64,000 nt of DNA from the NCBI GenBank assembly GCA_008477525.1, contig SPDT01000003.1, positions 930,001-994,000 on the forward strand, written 5' to 3'. The DNA is from Hypomyces perniciosus. Its lineage: Eukaryota; Ascomycota; Sordariomycetes; Hypocreales; Hypocreaceae. The first letter of the stretch is position 1, and every line of letters starts with the position of its first letter. The notes under the pieces are model-generated. The model ran no database searches. It was not told the DNA's origin and saw only the letters and a program-made list of their open reading frames with translations. Shown here piece by piece: positions 1 through 12,200 of the stretch. A program made the position numbers and the translations under genes.

Positions 1-535
1 GGGAGTAGAAACCATTGCGAACCGAAATTCTGCAGAGCGACGCTGTTGTGTATCCTGGACTGTGGCGGAAGGTTCATCGTGACGATTGTGTGAGTCTGAA
101 GTTTGACCTACAAAATGTATCATCTAGAAATCTCATTGCATATTCGCTTTGTTAGCTGGCGTCATGTCTGTTACGTCATGCCGAGGAGCCAAGCTCGAAA
201 GTCTAACTGCAGCCAAGAACGGCGCCAATTCGCACCAAACCGGTAATATTAGATGAATTTATGATATCACTCAGTTCAATGGTCGGGGTTTGCTGGTTTG
301 CAAGTATTAATTGCCACCAGTAATGTTGTGGACGAGTCGAGACATGGAAGGCTGTGCAGTGTGTTGAGCTTTGGTCAGCGGGGACACGGTTAAACCACTG
401 ACTCCGATTGCATTGTGCGAGAGCTATTGTACAACACCTTGGGTGTAAAAAGACCACGGAATTTCGAGATATTAAAACATCTAGAATAAGCACAAGCAAG
501 ATCCGAAAAAAAGAAGAAAAAAGAAAAAGAAACAC
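1..535. other. intergenic / 3' flank of the 2EXR gene
   Basis: No convincing gene is visible. Short open frames here and the Ser-rich plus-strand frames that run into the next gene are antisense shadows of its Asp/Glu/Ser-rich tail. Positions 506-536 are purine-rich (GAAAAAAAGAAG-like) and lie just downstream of the minus-strand stop codon. Confidence 0.6.
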
Positions 536-2341
536 TTATTCCTCATCGTCTTCCTCGCTGTCGTCAGATCCGTCGTCAGATTCCTCTGCAATTCCGTCAA
601 TCAAGCCGTCCTCGGTTCCGGATTCTTCATCGTCGTCTTCATCGTCATCCTCATCATTATCGTCACTTTCGCCGTCATCAGATGAAGACACCGGGTGTGC
701 TTCACGATGAATTCGAAGCCTCTCAGCTAAACTTTTGCGCTTCGGCACGGGCTCTTCTTCCTCGTCATCTCTGTTCTCAGCGTCGTCCTCAGAGTCCTCT
801 GATTCTGAGGACGAGTCATCATCCTCTACCTTTACCGTCGCGCTACTCACATCACCGGTAGTACCGCCTGCCTCATCGTCTTCCTCCGAGTCCGACGTCA
901 CAACGCGGCTTGTCCGAACGCGCTTGGCTCGTGAGGTCTCTGGAGCTTCTTCGTCATCAGAATCAGTGACAATACGCCGTTTATTGGATCGTGGCACCGT
1001 AGATTCGGGATCATGACCCTTTGTGGATGCCTCATCCTCATCGTCGCCGGATTCAGGCTCGGGGCTGGAAAAGTTTGCCACAGGTCCCTCACTTTCATCT
1101 GAGGACTCGTTGTCTGAGCGATCGAATATGTCAGGTGGGAAGTAACGAAGCACAGATCCACGGTGTTCATTTGAATACTCCTCCTCCTCCTCGGAGTCGG
1201 TCGCCTCTTCGATAGGACCGTCGTATATGCCGTCGCTATCGTACTCATCCTCGTCGTACTCGTCAAATTCGCGCAAGTCGTCATCATCGTCCCCGATACT
1301 CGAAGAATCTCCGAATTCATCCAGATCAGGAAATACATCGCCCAAGGATAGTTGCCACTTAGTCTCCAGGCGCTCAAATCGTGCAAGGTTTGGGCTACCT
1401 TCAAACATGATCATGGGGTATGCTTGAATGCCTATCTCTGAGAGTTCTGTCTCAAATTGCGGAGGCAATGTCTGGTCAAAGGCTGTGCAGGTTTCGACCT
1501 TGGCATAGTCAGGATGGTTATCCACATCGGGCCAACATACTTTTATGGGCATGCGCAGCCTGGATGTGGGAAATCGCTCGATCAGAACGAAATCGTACAC
1601 ATGGACAAAGTCGGAGCCACACCAGATGGTGTTGCGAGTAGTACCGAAATCGCCTTCATCCCCATAAATGAAAATTCGGTTGAGGTTGGGAAATTGCTTC
1701 AAGCATGGTATGAGGTTAAGGTCAGCGCCATTGACAACCTCAGCAAAATCCCACAAGCGGATGGCTAGTTGTTTGATATCATCCGAAAAGCCTTCAAGTT
1801 CAAAGGTTGTGTCTTGACGGAGACCATCTAAACCATCGATCATAACCACGTCGTGTTCCTTGTTGAAATGCACACATGCGTAGCCTCGGGGGTTATTTGG
1901 ATCGTTCATTTTGAGAGTGTCAGGGGCAGCTCTGAGGGCCACGCGTCGAGCTGCTCGATTGACAGCCATAATAGTCCGGGCTGTCACAGTCTGAAATGTG
2001 AGATACGGTGCCGCATACACGGTGAATGGTTGCTGCATATTTGAACGACGACGGCCCTTTTCCAGGCGTTCAAATAGTTGAAAATGAAGGATACGAGGGT
2101 GGTTCAGGTCCACACATGCCAACTCCCAGATTCGATCGCGGAGTTCTGGAGGTAATTCCCCAAACTTGGGGAAAGTTCGGCCGTCTCCATCTCCTCCCTC
2201 CGATTCATCGTAATCATCAGGATCTCGTCCATTCCAAAACTCGTCCTCAGCTGCCGAGTCGTAGCTGTCATCCTCAGAATCATCGGAAGCCTCAACATCC
2301 AAAAGATCAAAATTCTCAACTGCAATCTGCCCCCGCACCAT
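536..2341 (-). CDS. 2EXR-domain protein with long acidic tail
   Basis: A single-exon frame encodes 601 residues. Residues 57-75 read FPKFGELPPELRDRIWELA, the hallmark N-terminal segment of the fungal 2EXR domain (PF20150 type). It is followed by the usual conserved stretch with HPRILHF and a central hydrophobic core to about residue 330. The family is large in Pezizomycotina and has no established biochemical role. From about residue 345 the protein is almost entirely Asp/Glu/Ser, broken by basic patches (NKRRIV, AKRVRTSR) that could act as nuclear localisation signals. A short acidic segment also precedes the domain. The acidic tail together with basic patches suggests a nuclear or chromatin-associated protein, but that is inference. 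The ATG at 2341 is chosen because it opens the long frame just ahead of the domain. Codon use is that of an ordinary host gene with no sign of RIP. Confidence 0.85.
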   Translation of the reverse strand: MVRGQIAVENFDLLDVEASDDSEDDSYDSAAEDEFWNGRDPDDYDESEGGDGDGRTFPKFGELPPELRDRIWELACVDLNHPRILHFQLFERLEKGRRRSNMQQPFTVYAAPYLTFQTVTARTIMAVNRAARRVALRAAPDTLKMNDPNNPRGYACVHFNKEHDVVMIDGLDGLRQDTTFELEGFSDDIKQLAIRLWDFAEVVNGADLNLIPCLKQFPNLNRIFIYGDEGDFGTTRNTIWCGSDFVHVYDFVLIERFPTSRLRMPIKVCWPDVDNHPDYAKVETCTAFDQTLPPQFETELSEIGIQAYPMIMFEGSPNLARFERLETKWQLSLGDVFPDLDEFGDSSSIGDDDDDLREFDEYDEDEYDSDGIYDGPIEEATDSEEEEEYSNEHRGSVLRYFPPDIFDRSDNESSDESEGPVANFSSPEPESGDDEDEASTKGHDPESTVPRSNKRRIVTDSDDEEAPETSRAKRVRTSRVVTSDSEEDDEAGGTTGDVSSATVKVEDDDSSSESEDSEDDAENRDDEEEEPVPKRKSLAERLRIHREAHPVSSSDDGESDDNDEDDDEDDDEESGTEDGLIDGIAEESDDGSDDSEEDDEE

Positions 2342-3026
2342 TTCTGCGGTAGTCTTTGATAGATTGTGATGGATTTCTTGTTGGCTTGTGTCGTCAAGGC
2401 GATGAAGGGAAGTGAACCAATTAACTTCTCACTTGCACTTGTCAAGCCGGAGCAGTGGTGAACGCGTGATGAGTATCACGTGTTCCGCCTCGACACGAGA
2501 TCACGTGATCTAACATTTATGCGACTCCGTATTTTCGGCGACACGCTGCATCGCGTATGAAATGATCATCGATAAGTACTGCGTATTGAACAATCAACGA
2601 AGAGTATCGCTTGTATCGCGGAGGCATCAACGGGCGATTTCCAAACAAGAGGCTCAGCTCTGAATTGTGCTGCTATAAGGCGCCCTTCGTCAGCCTCCGC
2701 ACCATTATGCTTGTGACCATCAACGGAAGTTTTAGGAGAATCGTCTGTGGCGAGATGTCTCCATTTGTGTTATTCATGTCTCCTCTTACGGCTGTTTGTA
2801 CTACCACCTATATCTAAATGCTAACCCGAAGAGCAAATCGCTCAGACTCATACAAGTATGTCAAGAGACGGCTATCTTGGCTCGAAAGCCAGATATATAC
2901 AAGACGACACTTTCCTAACCAAATAAATCCCAAAAGAACGCCAAGTTTATGATCCGTACACTCGTCGAAAACGCAAGCAAGCAAAAACTACGCCACAAGA
3001 AACGCCCATGAGCATCGCTACCTCGT
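2342..3026. other. intergenic between 2EXR promoter and GH76 3' end
   Basis: Apart from the E-box pair, nothing is recognisable. It serves as the 5' flank of the 2EXR gene and the 3' flank of the GH76 gene, both on the minus strand. Confidence 0.6.
2477..2509. promoter_or_regulatory. paired CACGTG E-boxes upstream of the 2EXR gene
   Basis: Two CACGTG motifs lie 136 and 161 bp upstream of the minus-strand start at 2341: 2477-2482, and 2502-2507 inside the perfect palindrome ATCACGTGAT (2500-2509). This is the core bound by bHLH factors of the Cbf1/CPF1 type. That they control this gene is inferred from position only. Confidence 0.4.
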
Positions 3027-4616
3027 TTACTCAAAAATTCCTACCCAAACGAAGGTGCCTATGACGGTACCCAAAAGAAGGAAGGTCAATATACCAGCTC
3101 CAGCCTTGTCGGCGGCGGTAATCGGTTTCAGCTCTCTCTGGCCGTTGTCATTTCCCAAGCCTGCGTTCGGGTTGCCCTGAGAAATTCCACCTGTCGAGTT
3201 GGTGACTGGTGGATTCGCGTCGCCGATGAGTAGGCTGGAGACGGCGGCCAGCACGTTCATGGCCTCGCCGGCACCGGTAGTCTTGTCGACAGCGGGATCC
3301 ACGAATTCGCCGTCACTCCAGTAGAAACCACACACTCTACCCGACGCACCGCCTGTGCACTGCTTCACGGCCGCTTCGGTCGACTTGCGGAGGATGGGGA
3401 TAATCTTATTGCGCGTATGGGGGACAATCTGAGTAATGACAGAGAGCCATCTGTGGACATAGCCCTTGAAGGATAACATATCAGGGGTGCAAGCACCTCT
3501 GCGACCTTCGCAAGGAACTTCGTAGGCAATGTCCTTGGGGAAGAAGTTCTTGAGCAGAGCGTCGACGAGGTTGTCGACGCGCTTCTTCCACTTTTCGGAA
3601 CCATCGGTCTAGTCGTAGTTAGTTGGCCGCAGATGAGGGGATTGAAGGTAAGAAGCTTCACATACATAGTTATACATGAAGGCAGCACCCTGGGCCATGA
3701 TGGCGGCATTGTAGGAAAAAGTGGCCTTGTTGACATCCGTGCAGTTCTTCTCGACGTGGGCGCCGTCATAGACAAACCAGCTCTCAGGATCTATGTAGCC
3801 GACGCCCCAGAGCCAGTCCCAGGTGGCTTCAGCATGTTTGGCGTAGGTCTCGTTGTTCGTATACCGCGCAAGACGAGCGCCGATGTTGAAGAAGCAGCCG
3901 TTGGCAATAGCTGTATCGTGTTAGCGAGGTCAAAGATGGCGCATATCGATCTGGCATACTGTTCTTGTAGTTGTATCCTGCGTTGGAGAAGGGAATCTGC
4001 CACCGCAGACCTCCGTTACAGGTCTCGTCGTGGCGGCTAGGGTCTGCTTGTGTGTTCCACACAGCCTGAGCTAGAGCGAGCCACTGAGGCTTGTCGTCGG
4101 GCGGATTTGGGAATTTGTTTTCGGCAGCGAGCATGGCGGACATGCCCCAGAAGCCCTGGTCGTCGTTCCCTAGCGATGCGGTATGATTCAAAGGCATGTA
4201 GTTCTCGTGCTCGCCAACCTGATGTAACATGCCCTCCATGACGACATTGTTGTAGCTGGAGTCGCCCGTGAGATGCCAGTAGTCGACGTATGTGGCCATC
4301 ATTGCGCCTCCTTCCCACCAGTAGTAATCGCCTTTGTGTTCGGTAGGTGGCCCGGGCAGGATACCTGGGATTTCGCCCGTCTTGTTGCCCTGGTAGAAGA
4401 GCATCATGTCGTAAGCAAGGGTGCGAGCCGACTCGCGAATATTTTCTGTACAGAGAAATGGCTTGTTAGAATGATGGCAGGTGAAAATGACTCTGTGGAT
4501 ATCGACCTACCAGGAGTATCGATCTTGTACACGGCTTCTGCGCCATTGAACAAATATGTCGCTGCAAGAAGTAGCCCAGCAGCTGGAGCCGCGAGCCGCG
4601 AACGTGATGATGGCAT
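3027..4616 (-). CDS. GH76 mannan endo-1,6-alpha-mannosidase, Dcw1/Dfg5 type, GPI-anchored
   Basis: Gene model: complement(join(3027..3608,3666..3910,3960..4445,4511..4616)), 472 residues. Introns are 57, 49 and 65 bp, all GT...AG, and the frame is continuous across each. The N-terminus ([20 protein letters not shown]) is a signal peptide. The GH76 core includes [21 protein letters not shown] and [12 protein letters not shown], whose Asp-Asp pair (residues 130-131) matches the catalytic pair of the family. The C-terminus is Ser/Asn/Gly-rich and ends in a hydrophobic stretch ([19 protein letters not shown]), as expected for a GPI-anchor signal. Dcw1/Dfg5 enzymes act at the cell surface and are thought to cross-link GPI mannoproteins into the wall glucan by acting on alpha-1,6-mannosyl links. 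Length and layout are normal for the family and nothing is broken. Confidence 0.9.
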
Positions 4617-7600
4617 GGCTCTATGATGACAGAGATTGACGAAATATAGCTGATAGGCGGAAGAAATTACAACGAAATAGTATGTGTATGCTAATACAGG
4701 CAGAGGGAAAGAAAAAAACGTGTGCGGTTATCAAACGAGCGTCAATAAAGGATGAGGTTAGGCCTGGAAAGCTTCTTTGGGCGTCTCGCCAGCAGACGGA
4801 GTGAGAGTATGCGGTCAATCAGAACCTATGCGAGGAACCATCAAGGAAAATTACAATGGGGACCAGACGCTGGTAGTGGTGAAAGATGAGACAGACGACA
4901 AGTGGGCACAGAAACAACTCGGAGGACAAAGGATTTGGGTCAGGCGAATTGGTGGGTCGGGGGCAGCAGCATTGTTGTTACACAGGGGGCACATGGCCTC
5001 CAGACCAGCTGATGCGGTAGTATTTAAAGGCTGACATTATGATGTGCCAATGGCCAAGCCAAACAATCAAGTGTTTGAGCGGGTTGGATCGCTGGGGCGC
5101 TTGTGAGTCTTGGCCAAGCAATCAAGACGCTGGGCGGAGGGCAGTGCATGACTTGCGTTGGAGATGGAACGCTTGGCAACTGAAAGTGGCTGAAGGCTGT
5201 TAGTAAAATGAGGGAAAGACTTGGCTACTATTTGTTCAATGGGTGCCGCCGTTCGGTTTGGTCCGGTTCAGACTTTGACGGGTGATGCTGGCAGTTCGCA
5301 AGCCGGACGCATGGGACGAGACAATTGCTTGTTTTTGGTTGCCTTCGGGCACAGAGTACTCCGTACTCGTAGGGGTAGAGAGCGCCTGGGACTCGTATTG
5401 TTGGAATGCTAGTTAGTAGTACGGAGTACTTCGTACTAGCTGGAGAAAAGACAAAAGCTAGGGGGTGCCAAGAAACAGGGAGTGGCGGTAGCCCTGAAAT
5501 CATCATGGTTGCTGGGTTCTTCAGAACGAATGAAATGCAGGGGACCGGCTTGGCAACAAGAGATGAGACGCGTAATCCAATATCAAATGCCAGTGTCAGC
5601 GCGTCAGCATCACAAGGCGCAGTGAAGAGACAGACAGGACAGAACGGAAGAGACTGCTGAAACAGCCGCTGGCTTGTGTGGCTCCACCCTAGTGTTAAGG
5701 TTCTTTCTTACCTTATAAATAAGCCGACATCGCGTGCTGCGGAGCGACGCCAGCGTACGAGTAATGGCCATCGGTGGAGAGGGAGCGCCATTACAGGGCT
5801 GTGGCTGACGTGGATCTTGGAGATCTTTAAGATTCCAATTCCTCTCACCGCCCATAGCAACGGCAGAATGGCACGTGCCACTACCACTAACCCAACATGC
5901 ATTATCATCCGTACGGAGAAATAATCATCCTCCGTATTACTTGTAATGTTTTGTAATACGGAGCTAACATTACGGAGTACGGAGTTCTTCAGGCGTCAAC
6001 CTCCGTAGCATAGATAATACGGGGCTAGACATACGAAGTAGATACGGTGCGAAACAATACTTCACTCTCGTCGGAGGCCGCTTCCATACAAGCTGCTTTC
6101 AAGGCCTCAAGCGTTTGGAACACTAAAGTGTCACATTGAATGAGGTCGGTCATCTCTTGCTGCGTCTTGCCATGGGCGTGGAGGTCTTAGGCATTGAGTC
6201 AATTTATTCTAGTAAATAGTGTGTCCCTGGGGCCGTGCTTATTACAAGCTCTCTAAGTTGGGAAGCCAGAGTGTGGGTGGTCCAAGTCCTAAATCGGACT
6301 ATCATGCTCTTGCCAAACAAGCTCTATGACACCATTTCTTACCCTAACTGTGGCAATAATTAGTCAATACTAGGTTCCCGATGGTCCTAGAAGGTGTCTC
6401 AATATGACATGATTACACCTATTCCTCCCAGGGCAGACGTGTGTCTCCGGGAACGCTATGGTCAAGGCTGATGTGGCCGCACATTCGATGAGGCTCTGGT
6501 TGATGTGACACGCTATGCATGAAATTGCTTGTTAGCTCCTTGGGGCATTGTCAGGTCGGCGGACCGATGAGCCTGACTCATGGAGAAATAAGCTTCCGCT
6601 TTCATACTCTGAACATCAGCATCCTAGGTAACTTACCTATTGCAGTGAGTATTGTGATATTAGTGCCTTTGTTGGTTCTTCTCAAACCAGGCAACTCCCC
6701 CATACAATCGAATTAGTTGATATCTTCAGGTTATCCAGGTTGTGATATAGTTGCCGTTTGCACATGGAAACCTTGCACTTGAGACTTATTTGTCATTTTT
6801 GTGACCCGCCCGGTATCACTTAACATCAGACTTGCTCGGTATTTGATAACCTCTAGGGTTTTCAATTTTTTCTCTTAGTCCCACGGTTTTAACCGAATCC
6901 ATTACGAGTATCCCCAAGATCGTGATCTCCACACGAGTATACGGAGTGGTGGCACATGCCGACACTGTGGCTTAAAGTATGTAATAGAGTAAGATTTTGG
7001 AAGCATGAAGTAGCCTGCTTATAAGTCATACAGTGGATTGGACATCTTTCAGAGAATTGGAACTTAAACATTATAGAGGAGATGCCACGGCTAACAGGCA
7101 TCTATCTATACGGAGGAGTTGAAGCAGATCAACGGCCGGGCACCAAATACTACATGCTACCACACTCACCCAATCCACAGTCTTTCCATGTATTTACTTC
7201 TACACTTGAGCTAGATACAAAGCCGTTGTGATTGACAACCCGCTATTTGTGGGCATATATAAACCCACTAATTCACCCGTGTTCGGTCGTGTAAATACTC
7301 CATTGTGGTCTGATTGGGACACTCCAACCAAACAACTGCACATTACCTCCTTCCACTTATGGTAAAGCTAGATGTAAAGAATGTGCCTTCTTTGGTATGA
7401 TAGAATAAATAGAGAGATATCCTAGGATAAGACATCATAGCTCTAACAGATTGCCGTGAAGAGACCCATAGAGACAAGGACGGAAACTAGCAATTAGTGA
7501 TCGCCGGGATTGATCAAGTTGATAGATTAGGTGCTAGTACCATCGCATCGCTCAATGTGACCCTAGAGTAATAGAAGTGACACAAGATAGGCTTTATCTT

Positions 7601-7830
7601 CATCTTTACGTAGCATTTCCGGGCAACGAGAGAAATGCGCTACTGCACTGGGAGTCGTATTGAGAGGCTCAATACCAGTCATCCACAGAATGGGCCAGCG
7701 GTAGTTCAAGGCCTTGAGCCACATCACTGCTAGTTGAATGAAGGAGTAAGAAATATCAAGATCAAGTCATCTGTCTCTTCTTGCATCTCGTCACACTCAA
7801 GCACTCCAACTTTCCAGATATACCATCACC
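4617..7830. other. gene-poor stretch with dispersed TACGGAGTA-type motifs
   Basis: No open frame resembling a gene is visible. The stretch holds the GH76 promoter and many copies of the palindrome-like motif TACGGAGTAC and its variants, for example near 5356-5370, 5422-5436, and clustered at 5910-6050. The segment from about 6.1 to 7.8 kb has scattered stops in all frames and looks like old decayed DNA. I recognise no transposon in it. Confidence 0.5.
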
Positions 7831-8755
7831 ATGTGACTATCTGTTATTCTTGCCCTGGCTGGCATTGCTAAGGCTTTACCAAACCCAGCCAAGGGCTCGG
7901 TTCCTAGTCAGTTCCCATCTGATCGGGTTGTCTTGTTAACGAACTTGCAAGCCTACTTTGATAAGTACGCCGGGAAGAATCATACTGTATTCGTCAAGGA
8001 CACTGGCGTGTTCATTGATATTTCCACCGTCAAGGTCACGTATCATGAGACCGATCCTGCTGACAATAGCACGCATTCTAAGCGGAAAGGGTTCTCGTAA
8101 GTCGATATTTTTGCTTTTGAAATATCGGGTATATACAATAAAGAAAACTGCTAAAGGGGATCTTCCACGACCCATAAGGAAAACTGGGCAGATCAGATTG
8201 AATCCTATTGGGGACCATGGCAGCCTACCTCGATTTGCTAGTGGAATAGATGGAACACAGCACCAGCGAATCAGATTATGGGCTGGTCCCATAGCAACTC
8301 TTTTTCAACCACCACGGGGTAAGCGTTCTTTTCTATCCTTTAGGAGATGAATCTAATTAACGCTAACATCTACAGGCTTACTTTCAACCTTATCATAGAC
8401 ATTCTTAGCGTAAGTGTTAGTACTACAGCCACTGAAGTTTGGACAGACAGTGACTCATATAAGTCATCGCTATTCTTCCCCCCCTCACCCTTTACACAGA
8501 GTGACTGACAACAATTACAATACAGATATATGCCCAATTCCCCCTAATAGTATTGGAAAGATATATATCCAGAACAAGCGTATCAAGGGCAGGGTCTAGG
8601 CGAAGGACTGCCGCAGCTGCGGGGGCATGCCCCATAACTGCGTAGGTAATAAGGTGATAGGCGGCGCTACAATTCCTCTTGCAAGCAAGGCTAAAGGCCA
8701 TATTATCCAATTAGGATGCAGTGTTGGCTATAATCATATTCAATGCGACTTTTGA
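7831..8755 (+). pseudogene. decayed gene for a small secreted protein, family not recognised
   Basis: From 7831 the frame reads ATG-TGA, then 87 sense codons beginning LSVILALAGIAKALPNP, which looks like a signal peptide whose second codon became a stop. The frame ends at a donor-like GTAAGT (8098). A second coding-like piece (about 8162-8320) includes NWADQIESYWGPW and WNRWNTAPANQIMGWSHS with a TAG between them, and ends at a GTAAGC donor. A third piece follows an acceptor at about 8375 (FNLIIDILSVSVSTTATEVW). A last piece (8526-8755) includes CPIPPNSIGKIYIQ, an in-frame TAG, and a Cys-containing end (DCRSCGGMPHNC, GCSVGYNHIQCDF). The stops fit C-to-T changes (CGA to TGA, CAG to TAG). The overall design is a secreted, Trp- and Cys-containing protein of roughly 250 residues. 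I do not recognise the family, and the exon borders are inferred. Confidence 0.55.
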
Positions 8756-9103
8756 CTTGATTTTGAAATGTTCGACATCAACGAGACCTACTCAGACTCC
8801 TTAGACAACAATATGAGATGGTCGGATAATTCAGTTGATAAGGACTGGAGCTCTTTTTATCCTTCACTGTACTCTTTTTTACAGATCGCAAGTTGCTGAC
8901 TTGTAGTTCTGAAATATTTGGTATGGATAACTGTCGGCATAATTACTGCCTTATGTATCTAGTTATTTTTCATGTTAGAATAGTACTGCAGTCCGATATA
9001 TTCAGTTTGAATTCTACAATATACTCACTGTACCCTTTATGGACATATGCATTTACTTGAATGGCTTTGTTAACTGGTTTATTGTTGCTTCTCCTAAAAA
9101 ACA
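8756..9103. other. intergenic, no feature seen
   Basis: An AT-leaning stretch between the decayed secreted-protein gene and the LINE target site. Nothing is recognised. Confidence 0.5.
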
Positions 9104-9117
9104 TGAGACTCGGTCTC
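9104..9117 (+). repeat. 14-bp target-site duplication, left copy (LINE 3' side)
   Basis: TGAGACTCGGTCTC is identical to 15039-15052. It directly abuts the poly(T) (plus strand) that is the poly(A) tail of the minus-strand LINE. The last 13 bases form a palindrome, GAGAC-TCG-GTCTC. Confidence 0.9.
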
Positions 9118-9206
9118 TTTTTTTTTATTTTATTTTTTTTATTACTATTTACGACCACTCTGTATTTAGGTACAGCAGCCTCGTTTGGGCAACAGGTCGG
9201 TAGGAG

Positions 9207-12200
9207 CTAGGGGGCTAGACCCTGTTCGCTATGTTTCGCTGGATAAAGGAAAGTTTTGGTGTGTTCTCAGTCTATGTCTTGCAGAGGGGGGCTGTATGGG
9301 TTCACCTCCTTTACCAGCTTCTGGAAAGCCTCGCTCCCTTTGGGTCCTAGTAGGTATGTGACTGGTCTCTCGCCTCTCGGTGTTTCGGGGAGGAAGCTCC
9401 TCGTTATGCGGCATTCGGCAAAGTGCCCTGGCTCTTTGGGGGAGCTGTATCTGTAATGGGATTGCGTGTTGTGGCTAAAACGGTCGTGGTAGCTTTGGAA
9501 GTCTCTGTGACTAGACCTTTTTGCCAGCAGCCTGTGTAAGATGGGTTGGGGGAGTTTTAGTTCCGGGGGATTCGGCGGTGCTCCTAGGTCCTATGGTTGG
9601 TAGCTTTCCGGGGCGTTTGCCTCCCAGTATTTCTTTTGGAGGGTTCTTTTTTCTGCTTTTGCCTAGCGCTTGATGTGTGCTAGAGTGCTCTAGCTTTGTG
9701 GGGGGAGGTTGAGGGCTGTCCCTTCCTTCGCTAGTTCATCTGCCGTTTTGTTGCCTTGTATGTCTTTGTGGCCTGGCACCCAGGAAACAAACACTTTGCA
9801 GGGGTGTATCTCTTTTGCTGTGCGTTGGAACTGCATGAACTCTTCTTGTGACGAGGTTGGGGCTTCGCCTAGCAGGCCTCTGACTACTGATGTGTTGTTA
9901 AGAAAGACGTGTATTTCGTTGATTCTGGGGTTGTTCCTTGCGAGTCTGGCTGCTGTTCTGATCGCTCTAGCAGCTCCTACGGCTTTTGCGTCGTAGACCT
10001 TTGCGTTGGCGAGTGGCCTGCAGTCTTTGTAGACTTTGGCTCTGTAGTATACTGCTGCTCCCTATCCAGTCTTCCTGTTGAGTTGGGAGCTGTCTGAGTA
10101 AGCTACTGCTGTCGAGGCTGGCAGCGAGTCTATTAGTTTAAGGTGCTTCTGTGTGGCTACCTTTTTCCCGAGTGTTTTAAAGCTTGGGCTGGCTTTGACG
10201 AAATGGGGTTTGTGGGCGAAGAGGGTAGGTCGGATGGACCTGCCGATAAGTCTGGCTGTCCTCTGTAGGCGAGTTGCAGGGAGCTGGATGTTTGGTCTGT
10301 TAATCTTGTTGGTTAGTGGATGAGAGCGGTCTAGACCCGCGAGTCGGGCGGCGTTTCTCAGTCTCGCCTGGGCGAGAACTGTGAATGTGGGCGGGATGCC
10401 GGACTTTCTGTGAAGCACTGGGACGGGGGTGGTCTTCTAGACCGGTAGGATGGCGCGGGCTGCAGTTTTGAAGGCTTTGTCTAGTTTTGCTGCGAGGTTA
10501 TTGACGCCTGTGCTTACTATCCTGCCAGGGTTGTTCCTGGATTTTCTCTTTAAGCCGGGCTACTACGCCTTTATGCTGTATAGGGCGACTGGTAGTATGC
10601 AGGCCTTGGCCGCTATGGCCACTGCGTTGGGGGGGGAGCCTTTTTGGGTTTTGTTGAGGCTTTTTAGGAAGTTGGCTGTTTTTAGGGCCTTGCCTGCTTG
10701 GGTCTTTATGTGTTTTTTGAACGATAGCTTGGGGTCGAGAATGATGCCGAGCTATTTTATGTGTTTTTTTGGGGTTGACCTGTTTTCCTTTTAGTGTTAC
10801 TGGGTGTTGAGGATTAGGTCTGCGTCTTTTATGAAAGTGGAGGAGTTTGGCTTTGTCTGGAGCGAAGGAGATTGCGTTTTCCTGACCTTACCGGACCGCC
10901 TGGTCCAGCTTGTTCTGTAGTATTACTGAGGTGTAGCCTGCGTGAGGGCCTGTGGCCAGGAAGGCGATGTTGTCTGTGTAGCCAAAGCGTTTGTTGCTGG
11001 CCCATCCTGTTCCTAGGAGCGGGGCGATGTATAGCATAAATAAGATTGGTGAGAAGGGGGATCCCTGGGGAGTTCTGCACTTGAGTTTGCTGCGGGGAAG
11101 GGTGGTGCTGTCCCCTTTCTGGACGGAGACTGTGCGGTCGCTTAGGAAGGACTCTACCTATTTGGTGAGCTGGTCTGGCTATCCCTGTTCCCTGAGTCGG
11201 AGGGTTATGCGGTTTTTTATTATGATGTTAAAAGCTCCTGAGATGTTGAGGGTGAGGATTGATGCCTCCTCTCCCCTGGAGAGTGTTAGTTTTATGTTGT
11301 GAATGAGGCAGGCGAGGAGGTCTGTGGCGCTCCTTTTTGGCAGAGCTTTGAAGTATTGTCTTGGGAGTATTCTGTGCTTGAGTGTGTCTTTTGCGATCTT
11401 TTGCGCTAGTAGCCTCTTTAGGCCTTTGCCTATGCATGATAGGAGTGAGATTGGCCGCTAAGCTTTGTGCTTGGAGTAGTCCGCCTTGTTTGGCTTGGGT
11501 ATGAAGGTTATTTTGGCGTTTTGGAAAGGGGCTGGGTGGTATCTGATCTTTAGGTATCCTTTGAAGAGCTTGTGTATGAAGTCGCCGACTGCTGGCCAGG
11601 CTATCTTGAGAAGTTTTACTGAGATCCCGTCTGCCCTGGGGGCGGTGTTCCCTGCTCTGGTAGTGGCTTTCGTTACTTTTTCCTTGCTTAGTTCCTTATT
11701 CCAGGGGATGTTTTTGGGGGGGCGGACTGGGTGGTCCTAGGGGGCATCGATGTCCTCGGACGCTTCCTTGCGTTCGAGGACCATCCTCTGCAGGAGGGTG
11801 GCTTTGTCTGTTGGGTCTGTAACCTGATGGTCCCCGTCTATTAAGGGTGGTGGTTGGAACCGGTTAGTGGCCTTCCTCTACTTGGCTACTTGGAATATGC
11901 CTTTGCCTGGTCCTGCTGCGGCTATGATTGAGTCCTAGTGGGCTGCTTTTTTTTGTGAGATGGTTGTGTGCAGGGTCTTCTTGGCGGCTTCTTTTTCCTT
12001 GGATGCGTTAGCGGTCGCTGTCACTGCCCTTTATGCCTCTTTGCAGTCGTGGTCCCATTATGGTGCGCTGTGGCCGTTTTGATGCCTTCTTTTGCCGGCC
12101 CCTGTTATGGCGGTAGTGAAGAGGTCTTGTAAAGCCTGGGCCGCTTTGTCTAAGTCCTTTTGTGTGATACTGTTGGGGTTTAGGTCCGGCAGGCAGGATT

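Noticed and set aside
408..1427. Several plus-strand Ser-rich open frames
   Set aside because: They are antisense shadows of the GAT/GAA/TCA-rich coding of the acidic tail of the 2EXR protein.
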